This document shows, in pieces, positions 1-6,371 of a stretch of 13,351 nt of DNA (position 1 is the first letter of the stretch; each line of letters opens with the position of its first letter). The DNA lies in the NCBI GenBank assembly GCA_005790265.1, contig SXVE01000088.1, forward strand, positions 1-13,351. The letters are read 5' to 3'. The notes beneath the pieces were generated by a model. That model made no database searches. It saw only the letters and a program-made list of their open reading frames with translations, and was not told the DNA's origin. The position numbers were made by a program, and so were the translations under genes. The stretch comes from Acidobacteriota bacterium (GTDB taxonomy: Bacteria > Acidobacteriota > Blastocatellia > Pyrinomonadales > Pyrinomonadaceae).

Positions 1-555
1 CGCGTAAAGTTCGTTTGCCGAACCCTGCAAAAGTCCGTCTTTAGCGATGTCCGTCACAAAAGTCTGCGTCACGCCGCGCGCTGCGTATTCGCGCAAGAAC
101 GCGCTTATTTCGATTTCCGTCGCCGTTTGCCAGCCGTTAATCGCCAGTTTTTCGTTTTTCACGTCGGCGCCGAGCAAAATCTTTTCGCCGCCGAATTTGT
201 CGAGCCACGCGAAAAACCGTTCGGGATTTTTCACCGCGACGCTGCCGATGCTCGCTATTGCCGCGCCCGCGCCGAAAACCGCGTTGATGTCTTCATCGGT
301 TTTGATGCCGCCGCCGAAATCAATCGTCAAATTCGTATTGGCGGCAATCGCTTCCAAAACCTTTAAATTCGTCACTTTGCCGTTTTTCGCGCCGTCCAGA
401 TCAACGATGTGCAGCCGCCGCAAACCGGCGTTTTCAAATGCTTTCGCCGTTTCGAGCGGATTTTCGCTGTAAACCGTTTTCTGCGCGAAATCGCCCTGCG
501 AAAGCCGCACGCATTTGCCGTCAATCAAATCTATCGCCGGAATTATTTCAATCAT
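1..555 (-). CDS. hisA: HisA, phosphoribosylformimino-AICAR ribotide isomerase (3' end cut by window)
   Basis: The (beta/alpha)8-barrel isomerase that converts ProFAR to PRFAR in histidine biosynthesis, in the cytoplasm. The first 185 residues are present and the rest lies beyond the left edge (family length is about 240). Visible motifs are the N-terminal PAIDLIDGKCVRL with the catalytic Asp at residue 9, the phosphate-binding DFGGGIKT near residues 79-86, IGSVAVKN near 103-110, and the second catalytic Asp in FVTDIAKDG (Asp169). The start is the ATG at 555, which gives the canonical MIEIIPAIDL beginning. No Shine-Dalgarno sequence is visible. It is the last his gene in the window, separated from hisH by 93 nt holding a 20-bp inverted repeat. 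hisF and hisI are not seen and presumably lie further left. Confidence 0.97.
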   Translation of the reverse strand, partial: MIEIIPAIDLIDGKCVRLSQGDFAQKTVYSENPLETAKAFENAGLRRLHIVDLDGAKNGKVTNLKVLEAIAANTNLTIDFGGGIKTDEDINAVFGAGAAIASIGSVAVKNPERFFAWLDKFGGEKILLGADVKNEKLAINGWQTATEIEISAFLREYAARGVTQTFVTDIAKDGLLQGSANELYA

Positions 556-564
556 AATTTTTTC

Positions 565-649
565 GCCACGAATTACACGAATAAAACAAATAAGAAAATA
601 AGAAATTAAATGACATTTCTTCATTCGTGTTATTCGTGTAATTCGTGGC
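565..649. repeat. 20-bp perfect inverted repeat between hisH and hisA
   Basis: The left arm gccacgaattacacgaataa (565-584) is exactly complementary to ttattcgtgtaattcgtggc (630-649). A second, inner 7-bp stem pairs aagaaat (600-606) with atttctt (615-621). The right arm ends on the first base of the hisH stop codon. The arm sequence resembles a short repeat I recall from many environmental bacterial genomes. There is no T-run immediately after the long stem, so it is not a simple intrinsic terminator. It could stabilise or process the his mRNA. Confidence 0.9.
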
Positions 650-1233
650 TATATATTCAAAAAATTCTCCAAAATTCGCTCGCCGACCGCGCCCGATTTT
701 TCCGCGTGAAATTGCACGGCGTAAAAATTCTGATGAACAACCGCCGCGCTGAATTTCACCGCATAATCGCAAGTCGCAATCGTTTCCGCGCCCGATTCAA
801 CATAAAAACTGTGGACGAAATAAACGTACGCGTTTTCCTCAACGCCCGCAAAAAGCGGCGCTTTCAAATCGAAAACGTTGTTCCAGCCCATTTGCGGAAT
901 TTTCAAATTCTCGCTCGCAAACTTGCGCACGCGATACGGCAAAATTCCGAGACATTGCGTTTCGTTTTCTTCGGAAGATTCGCACAAAAGCTGCATTCCG
1001 AGACAAACGCCCAAAACCGGCTGCGTTAAATTGGCGATAACCGAATCGAGATTTCTGGCGCGCAGATAATTCATCGCCGTTGACGCTTCGCCGACGCCGG
1101 GGAAAATTACGCGATCCGCCGAACGCAAAATTTCCGCGTCGTCGGAAATAATCGGCTCGACGTTCAAACGATGCAATGCATTTTTTACCGATTCGACGTT
1201 TCCGGCGTTATATTTGACGATGGCAACTTTCAT
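649..1233 (-). CDS. hisH: HisH, glutaminase subunit of imidazole glycerol phosphate synthase
   Basis: Class I glutamine amidotransferase of 194 residues, the normal length. It supplies ammonia to HisF for forming IGP and AICAR. The nucleophile is Cys77 in GVCLGMQLL. The oxyanion-strand motif PGVGEA is at residues 45-50. His176 and Glu178 of the triad lie in VQFHAEKS; the family usually has HPEKS, so the Pro is replaced by Ala here. The start ATG at 1233 gives MKVAIVKYNAGNVESV, as expected for HisH. The stop overlaps the first base of a palindromic repeat. hisB lies 69 nt upstream across another inverted repeat, and hisA is downstream. Its partner HisF is not in the window. Confidence 0.97.
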   Translation of the reverse strand: MKVAIVKYNAGNVESVKNALHRLNVEPIISDDAEILRSADRVIFPGVGEASTAMNYLRARNLDSVIANLTQPVLGVCLGMQLLCESSEENETQCLGILPYRVRKFASENLKIPQMGWNNVFDLKAPLFAGVEENAYVYFVHSFYVESGAETIATCDYAVKFSAAVVHQNFYAVQFHAEKSGAVGERILENFLNI

Positions 1234-1255
1234 ACGAAAATAATTGATAGTTGGT

Positions 1256-1300
1256 AATGGAAAATTGATAATTTAGGTTCTGAATTATCAATTTTCCATT
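1256..1300. repeat. 18-bp perfect inverted repeat between hisB and hisH
   Basis: The arms aatggaaaattgataatt (1256-1273) and aattatcaattttccatt (1283-1300) are perfectly complementary around a 9-nt loop. The element fills most of the 69-nt gap and ends 2 nt before the hisB stop codon. It is AT-rich and resembles a dispersed repeat I recall from many environmental genomes. There is no U-tract, so a terminator role is unlikely. Confidence 0.92.
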
Positions 1301-1302
1301 GC

Positions 1303-2406
1303 TTACAAACTTCCTTTCGTGCTTGGCAGCGCGTCGCTCGCTGCGTCGCGTTTGACCGCCATTTTTATCGCTTTGGCAAACGCTTTGAAAATCGCTTCGA
1401 TTTTGTGATGTTCGTTCGCGCCTTCCGCTTTGATATTCAAATTGCACTGCGCTTTGTCGGTAAACGATTTGAAAAAGTGAAAAAACATTTCGGTCGGCAT
1501 TTTTCCGACCGTTTCGCGCTTGAATTCCGCTTCCCAAACGCACCAGTTGCGCCCGCCGAAATCAATCGCCGCCTGCGCCAGACAATCGTCCATCGGCAGA
1601 CAAAAACCGTAGCGTTCCATTCCGCGTTTGTCCTTTAAGGCAAGCGCAAACGCTTCGCCGAGCGTGATCGCGACATCTTCAATCGTGTGATGTTCGTCAA
1701 TGTGCAAATCGCCGTTCGCCGCAATTTTCAAATCAATGTTGCCGTGCCGCGAAAGCTGTTCGAGCATATGATCGAAAAACGAAATTCCCGTTTCAATCTC
1801 TGATTTTCCGCTGCCGTCCAAATTCAGTTCGACCGCGATTTCCGTTTCTTTCGTCGTTCGTTTGTGCGCAACTTTGCGCGGCGGCAATCGCAAAAATTCG
1901 TAAATTGTGCGCCAGTTTTCCGCGATGAAAACATTTTCCGTTTCGGGCAAATCGAAATTCGCATTTTTAATAAAAATCGCTTTTGCACCGAGATTTTTCG
2001 CCAGTTCAACATCCGTTTCGCGGTCGCCGATGACGAACGAATTTTCGAGATCATATTCACCGGAAAAATATTCGGTCAGCATTCCGGTTTGCGGTTTGCG
2101 CGTCGGCAAATTTTCGTGCGCAAACGAGCGGTCAATATGAATCTTCGCAAAGTTAATTCCTTCGTTCGCTAAGGTTTGCACGATAAAATTCTGCACCGGG
2201 AAGAATGTTTCTTCGGGAAAATTCTCGGTTCCCAAACCGTCCTGATTGGAAACCATCACGAGTTCGTAATCGGTTTCGCGAGCAATTTTTCCGAGAAATG
2301 TGATCACCTCAGGCAGAAATTTCAGCTTCGCAAAACTGTCAATCTGAAAATCCTCCGGTTCGAGAATCAAAGTTCCGTCGCGGTCAATAAATAAAACTTT
2401 TTTCAT
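1303..2406 (-). CDS. hisB: HisB, bifunctional histidinol-phosphatase / imidazoleglycerol-phosphate dehydratase
   Basis: A two-domain fusion of 367 residues covering two steps of the His pathway. Residues 1-170 are a HAD-type phosphatase with the nucleophile motif DRDGT (Asp8, Asp10), VSNQDG (52-57), RKP near 103-105 and GDRETD (127-132). Residues 185-367 are IGP dehydratase with FDHML (211-215), the metal-binding HIDEHHTIED (235-244), a second ANEHHKIEAIFKAF block (330-343) and the C-terminal PSTKGSL. In E. coli HisB a zinc-binding Cys cluster precedes RKP; here that stretch reads SFAHENLPTRKP, with no Cys. The start ATG at 2406 lies about 12 nt past a palindromic repeat and has no clear Shine-Dalgarno sequence. 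The gene sits between hisC and hisH. Confidence 0.96.
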   Translation of the reverse strand: MKKVLFIDRDGTLILEPEDFQIDSFAKLKFLPEVITFLGKIARETDYELVMVSNQDGLGTENFPEETFFPVQNFIVQTLANEGINFAKIHIDRSFAHENLPTRKPQTGMLTEYFSGEYDLENSFVIGDRETDVELAKNLGAKAIFIKNANFDLPETENVFIAENWRTIYEFLRLPPRKVAHKRTTKETEIAVELNLDGSGKSEIETGISFFDHMLEQLSRHGNIDLKIAANGDLHIDEHHTIEDVAITLGEAFALALKDKRGMERYGFCLPMDDCLAQAAIDFGGRNWCVWEAEFKRETVGKMPTEMFFHFFKSFTDKAQCNLNIKAEGANEHHKIEAIFKAFAKAIKMAVKRDAASDALPSTKGSL

Positions 2407-2418
2407 AAAATTTTTTCG

Positions 2419-2527
2419 GAATAGAACGCGGACGAACGCGGATTGAAAGGATCGGCGCGGATTTTTGTTTGATAAAATCTTATCCGCGAAAATCCGCTCA
2501 ATCCGTGTTCATCCGCGTCCCATTTTC
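2419..2527. repeat. ~109-nt imperfect palindromic repeat, copy 1 (hisC/hisB junction)
   Basis: The two halves are imperfect reverse complements, built from repeated motifs such as cgcggat and atccgcg around a centre near 2470. By manual alignment, positions 2455-2526 match 3619-3690 at about 66 of 72 positions, so this is the same family as copy 2. The element covers the hisC stop codon and nearly the whole hisC-hisB spacer, ending about 12 nt before the hisB start. It would fold into a long hairpin in the his transcript. Confidence 0.9.
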
Positions 2528-3561
2528 TCCAATGCTTCCAACAAACTTTCGTTTTCCTCCGGCGTTCCAACCGTGATGCGCAGACAACCGGCGCAAAGCT
2601 CGACGTTATTGCGATTGCGGACGACGATTTTTTCGTCGAGCAAAAATTGGTAAATCGCATTCGCGTCAGCGGTTTTGATTAAAACAAAATTCGCGTCGGT
2701 CGGATAAATTTTTTCGACAAACGAAAATTCGCGCAGATTTTCGATTAATTTTTCGCGCTCGGCAACGATTTCCGCAATTACTTTTTCGACCTGTGTTTTA
2801 TTTTCAAACGCGTTCAAAATCGCTTCCTGCGCGATTTGCGAAACGTTGTACGGCGGCTTCACTTTATTAAAAAGTCGAATTATTTCTTCGTTTGCGAACG
2901 CCAAGCCGACGCGCAAACCGGCTAAACCCCACGCTTTTGAAAAAGTTTGCAGCACGACGAGATTCGGAAAATTTTCGATTTCGCCGATCAAAGATTTTTC
3001 GTTTGAAAAATGAATGTAAGCTTCATCAACAACGACAATTCCGCCGAAATTGTCGGCTAAATTTAAGATTTCCTCGCGCGCAAACGAATTTCCCGTCGGG
3101 TTATTCGGCGAGCAAACGAACAGCAATTTGGTTTTTTCATCAATCGCCGCTTTGATGGCGGACGAATCGAGCTGAAAATCCGTCGTTAAATTCGCTTTGA
3201 CAATCGAAACGTCGTTGATTTCCGCCGAAACTTCGTACATTCCGTAAGTCGGCGGGCAAATTAAAACATTGTCCGCGCGCGGCTCGCAAAAAATGCGAAA
3301 CAACAAATCAATCGCTTCGTCCGAACCGTTTCCGACGAAAATCCGCGCCGCTTCGATGCTTTTTTCAGCGGCGATTTTCGCCTTAATTTCCGATTGCAGC
3401 GGATCGGGATAACGATTGTAATCGCGCGCGAGCGGCGAACCGAAACTGTTTTCGTTAGCGTCGAGAAATATCTGCGCCGCGCCCGTAAACTCTTTGCGCG
3501 CCGACGAATACGGCGTTAGATTTTTGATATTTTCCCGAACGATGTTTTGTAAATCAAACAT
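2509..3561 (-). CDS. hisC: HisC, histidinol-phosphate aminotransferase
   Basis: A fold-type I PLP aminotransferase of 350 residues that converts imidazole acetol phosphate plus glutamate to histidinol phosphate. Visible motifs are LDANENSFG (33-41), VGNGSDEAIDLL (76-87), CPPTYGMYE (102-110), SPNNPTGN (151-158), VVVDEAYIHF (177-186, with the PLP-binding Asp179), the Schiff-base Lys209 in QTFSKAWGLAGLRVG, and LRITVGTPEEN near the C-terminus. I chose the ATG at 3561. A GTG at 3594 is in frame but lies inside a repeat, and the residues it would add are not family-like. The last four residues, MGRG, and the stop come from the palindromic repeat at 2419-2527. There is no clear Shine-Dalgarno sequence. 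Confidence 0.96.
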   Translation of the reverse strand: MFDLQNIVRENIKNLTPYSSARKEFTGAAQIFLDANENSFGSPLARDYNRYPDPLQSEIKAKIAAEKSIEAARIFVGNGSDEAIDLLFRIFCEPRADNVLICPPTYGMYEVSAEINDVSIVKANLTTDFQLDSSAIKAAIDEKTKLLFVCSPNNPTGNSFAREEILNLADNFGGIVVVDEAYIHFSNEKSLIGEIENFPNLVVLQTFSKAWGLAGLRVGLAFANEEIIRLFNKVKPPYNVSQIAQEAILNAFENKTQVEKVIAEIVAEREKLIENLREFSFVEKIYPTDANFVLIKTADANAIYQFLLDEKIVVRNRNNVELCAGCLRITVGTPEENESLLEALEKMGRG

Positions 3562-3582
3562 AAATTTATTAAAACAATAAAA

Positions 3583-3690
3583 GAAATGGGACACGGATGA
3601 AACGGATTAAGCGGATTTGCGCGGATTTTTATTTAATAAAATCTTACCCGCGAAAATCCGCTCAATCTGTGTTTATCCGCGTCCCATTTC
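3583..3690. repeat. ~108-nt near-perfect palindromic repeat, copy 2 (hisD/hisC junction)
   Basis: The left edge gaaatgggac (3583-3592) and right edge gtcccatttc (3681-3690) are exact complements. The halves stay complementary with a few mismatches up to a short centre near 3637. It is the same family as 2419-2527. The hisD stop codon and the HisD C-terminal MGRG codons lie in its right edge, and the hisC start is 22 nt beyond its left edge. Confidence 0.92.
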
Positions 3691-4986
3691 TTCCTTGCCT
3701 TTTTCCGCCAACGCTTTCAATCGAACTGTAATCGCATTTTTGTGCGCCTGCAAACCTTCCGCTTCCGCCATACATTCGACGGCGCGACCGAGATTGACGA
3801 TGCCGTCGGCGGTAAGTTTCTGAAACGTGATTTTTTTGACGAAAGAGTCGAGCGAGACGCCGCTAAACGCTTTGGCGGCAGCGTTTGTCGGCAAAGTATG
3901 ATTCGTCCCGGACGCGTAATCGCCCGCCGATTCGCACGAGTAATTGCCGATGAAAACCGAACCGGCGTTAACGATTTCGTCGGCAATTCGGTCGGCGTTT
4001 TCGACGGCTAAAATCAAATGTTCGGCGGCGTATTCATTCAAAAATGCAATTGCTTCTTCAGTATTTTCAAGCAAAACCGCTTTTGAATTTTCCAGCGCTT
4101 TGGCGGCAATCGCTTGGCGCGGCAACGTTTCGAGCTGTTTTTCGACTTCAACCAAAGTTTCTTCAATCACTTTTTCGCTCGTCGAGACAAGCAAAACCTG
4201 ACTGTCAATGCCGTGTTCGGCTTGCGACAGCAAATCGGCGGCGGCAAACGCGGGAATCGCCGTTTCGTCGGCGAAAACCGCGACTTCCGACGGTCCGGCG
4301 GGCATATCAATCGCCGTTCCGAATTTGGAAACCTGCTGTTTCGCTTCGGTGACGAATTGATTGCCCGGACCGAAAATTTTATCAACGCGCGGCACGGTTT
4401 CCGTTCCGAACGCGAGCGCGCCGACGGCTTGCGCGCCGCCGATTTTGAAAACCTTCGTCGCGCCGCAAACTTTTGCCGCGTATAAAGTTACGTCGTTAAT
4501 TTTTCCGTCGCGGTCGGGCGGCGAACAGATGACGATCTCTTTGCAGCCCGCCAGTTTTGCCGGAATCGCGAGCATCAAAACCGTCGAAAAAAGCGGCGCG
4601 GTTCCGGCGGGAACATACAGCCCGACGCGCTCAATTGCGACCGATTTGCGCCAGCAGAAAACGCCGTTTGTCGTTTCGATAACTTCCGGTTCCTCTTTTT
4701 GCGCTCGGTGGAATTTTTCGATATTCGCTTTGGCAAGCGCAATCGCCTTTTTTAATTCTGCCGAAACTCGCTGCTCGGCGTCGGCAAATTCCTGCTCGGA
4801 AACGAGAAAATCATCTAGTTCGACTTTATCAAAATGGCGCGCGCAGTGTTTCAGCGCCGCGTCGCCGTGTTTTTTGACATCTTCCAAAATATTGGCGACG
4901 GTTTTTTCGAGAAATTTCGTGTCAATCGCCGGACGCGTCAGAATGTTATTCCACGCTGATTTTTTCGGGTAACGAATCGTTTTCAT
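3673..4986 (-). CDS. hisD: HisD, histidinol dehydrogenase
   Basis: The zinc enzyme that oxidises histidinol to histidine with two NAD+, the last step of the pathway. It has 437 residues, the usual length. Zinc ligands by alignment from memory with the E. coli enzyme are Gln255 and His258 (LLSQAEHG), Asp356 (AGDYASGTNHTLPT) and His415 (EGLQAHKNA). The catalytic Glu322-His323 pair is in AAEHLIL. Also visible are VGLYVPAGTAPLFSTVLM (121-138), KIGGAQAVGALAFGT (181-195) and GPGNQFV (206-212). The start ATG at 4986 is 8 nt after the hisG stop, so the two are tightly coupled. The C-terminal MGRG and the stop codon are encoded by the palindromic repeat at 3583-3690. Confidence 0.98.
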   Translation of the reverse strand: MKTIRYPKKSAWNNILTRPAIDTKFLEKTVANILEDVKKHGDAALKHCARHFDKVELDDFLVSEQEFADAEQRVSAELKKAIALAKANIEKFHRAQKEEPEVIETTNGVFCWRKSVAIERVGLYVPAGTAPLFSTVLMLAIPAKLAGCKEIVICSPPDRDGKINDVTLYAAKVCGATKVFKIGGAQAVGALAFGTETVPRVDKIFGPGNQFVTEAKQQVSKFGTAIDMPAGPSEVAVFADETAIPAFAAADLLSQAEHGIDSQVLLVSTSEKVIEETLVEVEKQLETLPRQAIAAKALENSKAVLLENTEEAIAFLNEYAAEHLILAVENADRIADEIVNAGSVFIGNYSCESAGDYASGTNHTLPTNAAAKAFSGVSLDSFVKKITFQKLTADGIVNLGRAVECMAEAEGLQAHKNAITVRLKALAEKGKEEMGRG

Positions 4987-4994
4987 ATTTTTAT

Positions 4995-5858
4995 TTATTG
5001 AATCATTTGGTCAATCGAAAGCACCAGAATTCCTTCGGCGCCTGCGTTTTTCAGGTTTTCGACGATTTCCCAAAAATCGTTTTCGTTGATGACCGAATGC
5101 ACGGAACTCCAGCCGGTTTCGGCGAGCGGCATCACGGTCGGACTTTTGATGCCGGGCAAAAATCTCGTGATTTCGTCGAGTTTATCATTCGGCGCGTTGA
5201 GCAGAATGTATTTATTTTGCGCGGCGGCTTTGACCGATTTGATGCGAAACAAAAGTTTTTCGAGAATTTTTCGCGCTGTTTCATCGAGATTCGGACGCGC
5301 AATCAAAACCGCTTCGGAATTCAAAACCGTTTCGACTTCGCGCAAACCGTTGGTAAAAAGCGTGCTGCCCGAGCTGACCAGATCGCAAACCGCATCGGCG
5401 AGTCCGATTGACGGCGCGATTTCGACCGAACCGCTGATCGTGTGAATTTCCGCGCTGATTTCGTTTTTTTGAAAAAAGTCGCGCAAAATATTCGGATAAC
5501 TTGTCGCAATTCGTTTCGCCGCCAAATCTTTGACAGAACCAAATTGGAAATTTTTCGGCACGGCGAGCGACAGGCGGCATTTTCCAAAGCCGAGTTTTTC
5601 GACGATTTCGACGTTTTTTCTCGATTCAGCCAGCACGTTTTCGCCGACGATGCCGATGTCGGCAACGCCGTCGGCGACATATTCGGGAATGTCATCATCG
5701 CGCAGAAAATAAATTTCGAGCGGGAAATTCTGCGCTTCGGAACGGAGCTTGCCGGTTCCGCTGCCAAATCCGATGCCGCATTTTTTCAGCAGATTGTGCG
5801 AGTCTTCGCTCAGGCGTCCCGATTTTTGCAGCGCGATTTTTAATTTCGTTTCGGTCAT
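4995..5858 (-). CDS. hisG: HisG, ATP phosphoribosyltransferase (long form)
   Basis: Catalyses the first committed step, ATP plus PRPP to phosphoribosyl-ATP. It has 287 residues, the long HisG form that carries a C-terminal ACT-like regulatory domain and normally works without HisZ. The N-terminus has LKIALQKSGRLSEDS. The PRPP-binding signature spans residues 141-171, from ISGSVEIAPSIGLADAVCDL into the SSGSTLFTNGL segment. The C-terminal domain (about 210-287) includes SPTVMPLAE and WSSVHSVI, typical of the regulatory domain, so histidine feedback inhibition is likely. The start ATG at 5858 lies 32 nt after the attenuator hairpin's T-tract. No Shine-Dalgarno sequence is visible. It is the first structural gene of the operon. 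Confidence 0.97.
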   Translation of the reverse strand: MTETKLKIALQKSGRLSEDSHNLLKKCGIGFGSGTGKLRSEAQNFPLEIYFLRDDDIPEYVADGVADIGIVGENVLAESRKNVEIVEKLGFGKCRLSLAVPKNFQFGSVKDLAAKRIATSYPNILRDFFQKNEISAEIHTISGSVEIAPSIGLADAVCDLVSSGSTLFTNGLREVETVLNSEAVLIARPNLDETARKILEKLLFRIKSVKAAAQNKYILLNAPNDKLDEITRFLPGIKSPTVMPLAETGWSSVHSVINENDFWEIVENLKNAGAEGILVLSIDQMIQ

Positions 5859-5890
5859 AAATAAGCTATAAAATTAAGCGGTCTGAACAC

Positions 5891-5918
5891 AAAAAAAACC
5901 TGGAAAAATTTCGAGGTT
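5891..5918 (-). terminator. His operon attenuator hairpin (intrinsic terminator)
   Basis: Read on the minus strand, aacct (5918-5914) pairs with aggtt (5901-5897) and gaa (5912-5910) pairs with ttc (5905-5903), with one C-C mismatch between the stems and a 4-nt loop. Six further T residues follow (5896-5891), making eight T in a row. The hairpin lies 43 nt after the stop of a His-rich leader ORF and 32 nt before hisG, which is the standard place for an attenuator. Confidence 0.8.
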
Positions 5919-5967
5919 CGCGTCTTGGAAACTAATTTTTACGGATTCGGAAAAACGAAGATTAGTT
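5904..5967 (-). promoter_or_regulatory. Alternative pause and antiterminator pairings in the his leader
   Basis: On the minus-strand RNA, aactaa (5967-5962, containing the leader stop codon) pairs with ttagtt (5935-5930), and an inner ttttt (5955-5951) pairs with aaaaa (5940-5936). This makes an 11-bp interrupted pause-type hairpin. Alternatively aaaaatt (5940-5934) pairs with aattttt (5910-5904), which takes up the loop and the inner 3' stem of the terminator. The two states exclude each other, as needed for attenuation. The pairings are read directly from the sequence; their use in vivo is inferred. Confidence 0.6.
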
Positions 5968-6030
5968 CACGCGATGATGATGGTGATGCGCGTGATGGTG
6001 ATGCAGATTGTTTGCCGTCGTGAATTTCAT
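5962..6030 (-). CDS. hisL: HisL, histidine operon leader peptide
   Basis: A 22-codon ORF, ATG at 6030 to TAA at 5962-5964. Residues 10-19 read HHHHAHHHHH, nine His codons in ten positions, encoded by mixed CAT and CAC. It begins MKFTTANNL and ends RVN. It lies directly upstream of hisG on the same strand and is followed by competing hairpins and a T-tailed stem. The design matches the known His leader peptide of enteric bacteria: when charged His-tRNA is scarce the ribosome stalls on the His run and the terminator fails to form. The His run and hairpins are seen directly; the mechanism is inferred from that family. No strong Shine-Dalgarno sequence precedes it, and the predicted 5' leader is only a few nt long. 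Confidence 0.9.
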   Translation of the reverse strand: MKFTTANNLHHHHAHHHHHRVN

Positions 6031-6040
6031 CTTTTTAATA

Positions 6041-6069
6041 TTTACAACACAGCGGCAAAGTTTTTGCAA
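6041..6069 (-). promoter_or_regulatory. Candidate his operon promoter
   Basis: On the minus strand, TTGCAA (6069-6064) is a possible -35 and TGTAAA (6046-6041) a possible -10, with a 17-nt spacer. Transcription would start near 6034, only a few nt before the leader-peptide ATG, implying a nearly leaderless transcript. The -10 is only a 4 of 6 match, so this is a tentative call. Confidence 0.4.
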
Positions 6070-6089
6070 GCGGCGCGAAAAAGGTTTTG

Positions 6090-6098
6090 TGCTAAAAT
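6090..6098 (+). promoter_or_regulatory. Candidate extended -10 promoter for the two-CxxC protein and FHA gene
   Basis: The sequence tgctaaaat is a TGn-extended -10 (TAAAAT, 5 of 6 to consensus, at 6093-6098) with no convincing -35. Transcription would start near 6105, about 19 nt before the ATG at 6124. It is divergent from, and close to, the candidate his promoter. Confidence 0.4.
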
Positions 6099-6123
6099 CT
6101 GTTTTTTACAGCGTTTCAAAGCA

Positions 6124-6351
6124 ATGGAAAACCAGCAATCAGAAGAAGTAATAAAAGAATTCGGCAAGCGCATTCAGCGCTGCTACGGCTGTTTTATCGC
6201 GTATCATCTAAAGGATATGTATCTCGGCGAAGACGTCACGTTTTTCTGCGATTACTGCAAAGACGACACGATGTTTCACTTTGACGACTTTTCAAAAATG
6301 CTTGATATTTCCAAGCTCAAAGAAGTCGCCGAAGACGATCATCATCATTAA
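6124..6351 (+). CDS. Small two-CxxC (zinc-ribbon-like) hypothetical protein
   Basis: A 75-residue soluble, acidic protein with two CxxC pairs, CYGC (Cys20, Cys23) and CDYC (Cys42, Cys45), spaced like a minimal zinc ribbon or knuckle. The C-terminus is acidic and ends EDDHHH, which could also bind metal. I do not recognise a named family. The frame is open upstream to 5974, but that extension would be a Met/Val-rich antisense copy of the his leader's His codons, so I chose the ATG at 6124, just after a plausible promoter. The FHA gene follows after 20 nt on the same strand, so they are probably co-transcribed. No Shine-Dalgarno sequence is visible. A role in DNA, RNA or protein binding is possible but unproven. 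Confidence 0.75.
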   Translation: MENQQSEEVIKEFGKRIQRCYGCFIAYHLKDMYLGEDVTFFCDYCKDDTMFHFDDFSKMLDISKLKEVAEDDHHH

Positions 6352-6371
6352 ATTTTGACGCTTAAATTTCG

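Noticed and set aside
3562..3594. An upstream GTG start for hisC at 3594
   Set aside because: It lies within the left arm of the palindromic repeat and adds residues unlike any HisC N-terminus. The ATG at 3561 fits the family better.
565..3690. Repeated palindromes as a possible CRISPR array
   Set aside because: The elements are not regularly spaced, they flank genes rather than spacers, and they belong to three unrelated sequence families. No cas gene is present.
4361..4972. A 203-codon open frame on the plus strand opposite hisD
   Set aside because: hisD is certain on the other strand. The frame is Ser/Ala-rich with no motifs.
5974..6123. An upstream in-frame extension of the two-CxxC protein starting at 5974
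   Set aside because: The extension starts with a Met/Val run that is simply the antisense of the nine His codons of the leader peptide, and it lies upstream of the likely promoter.
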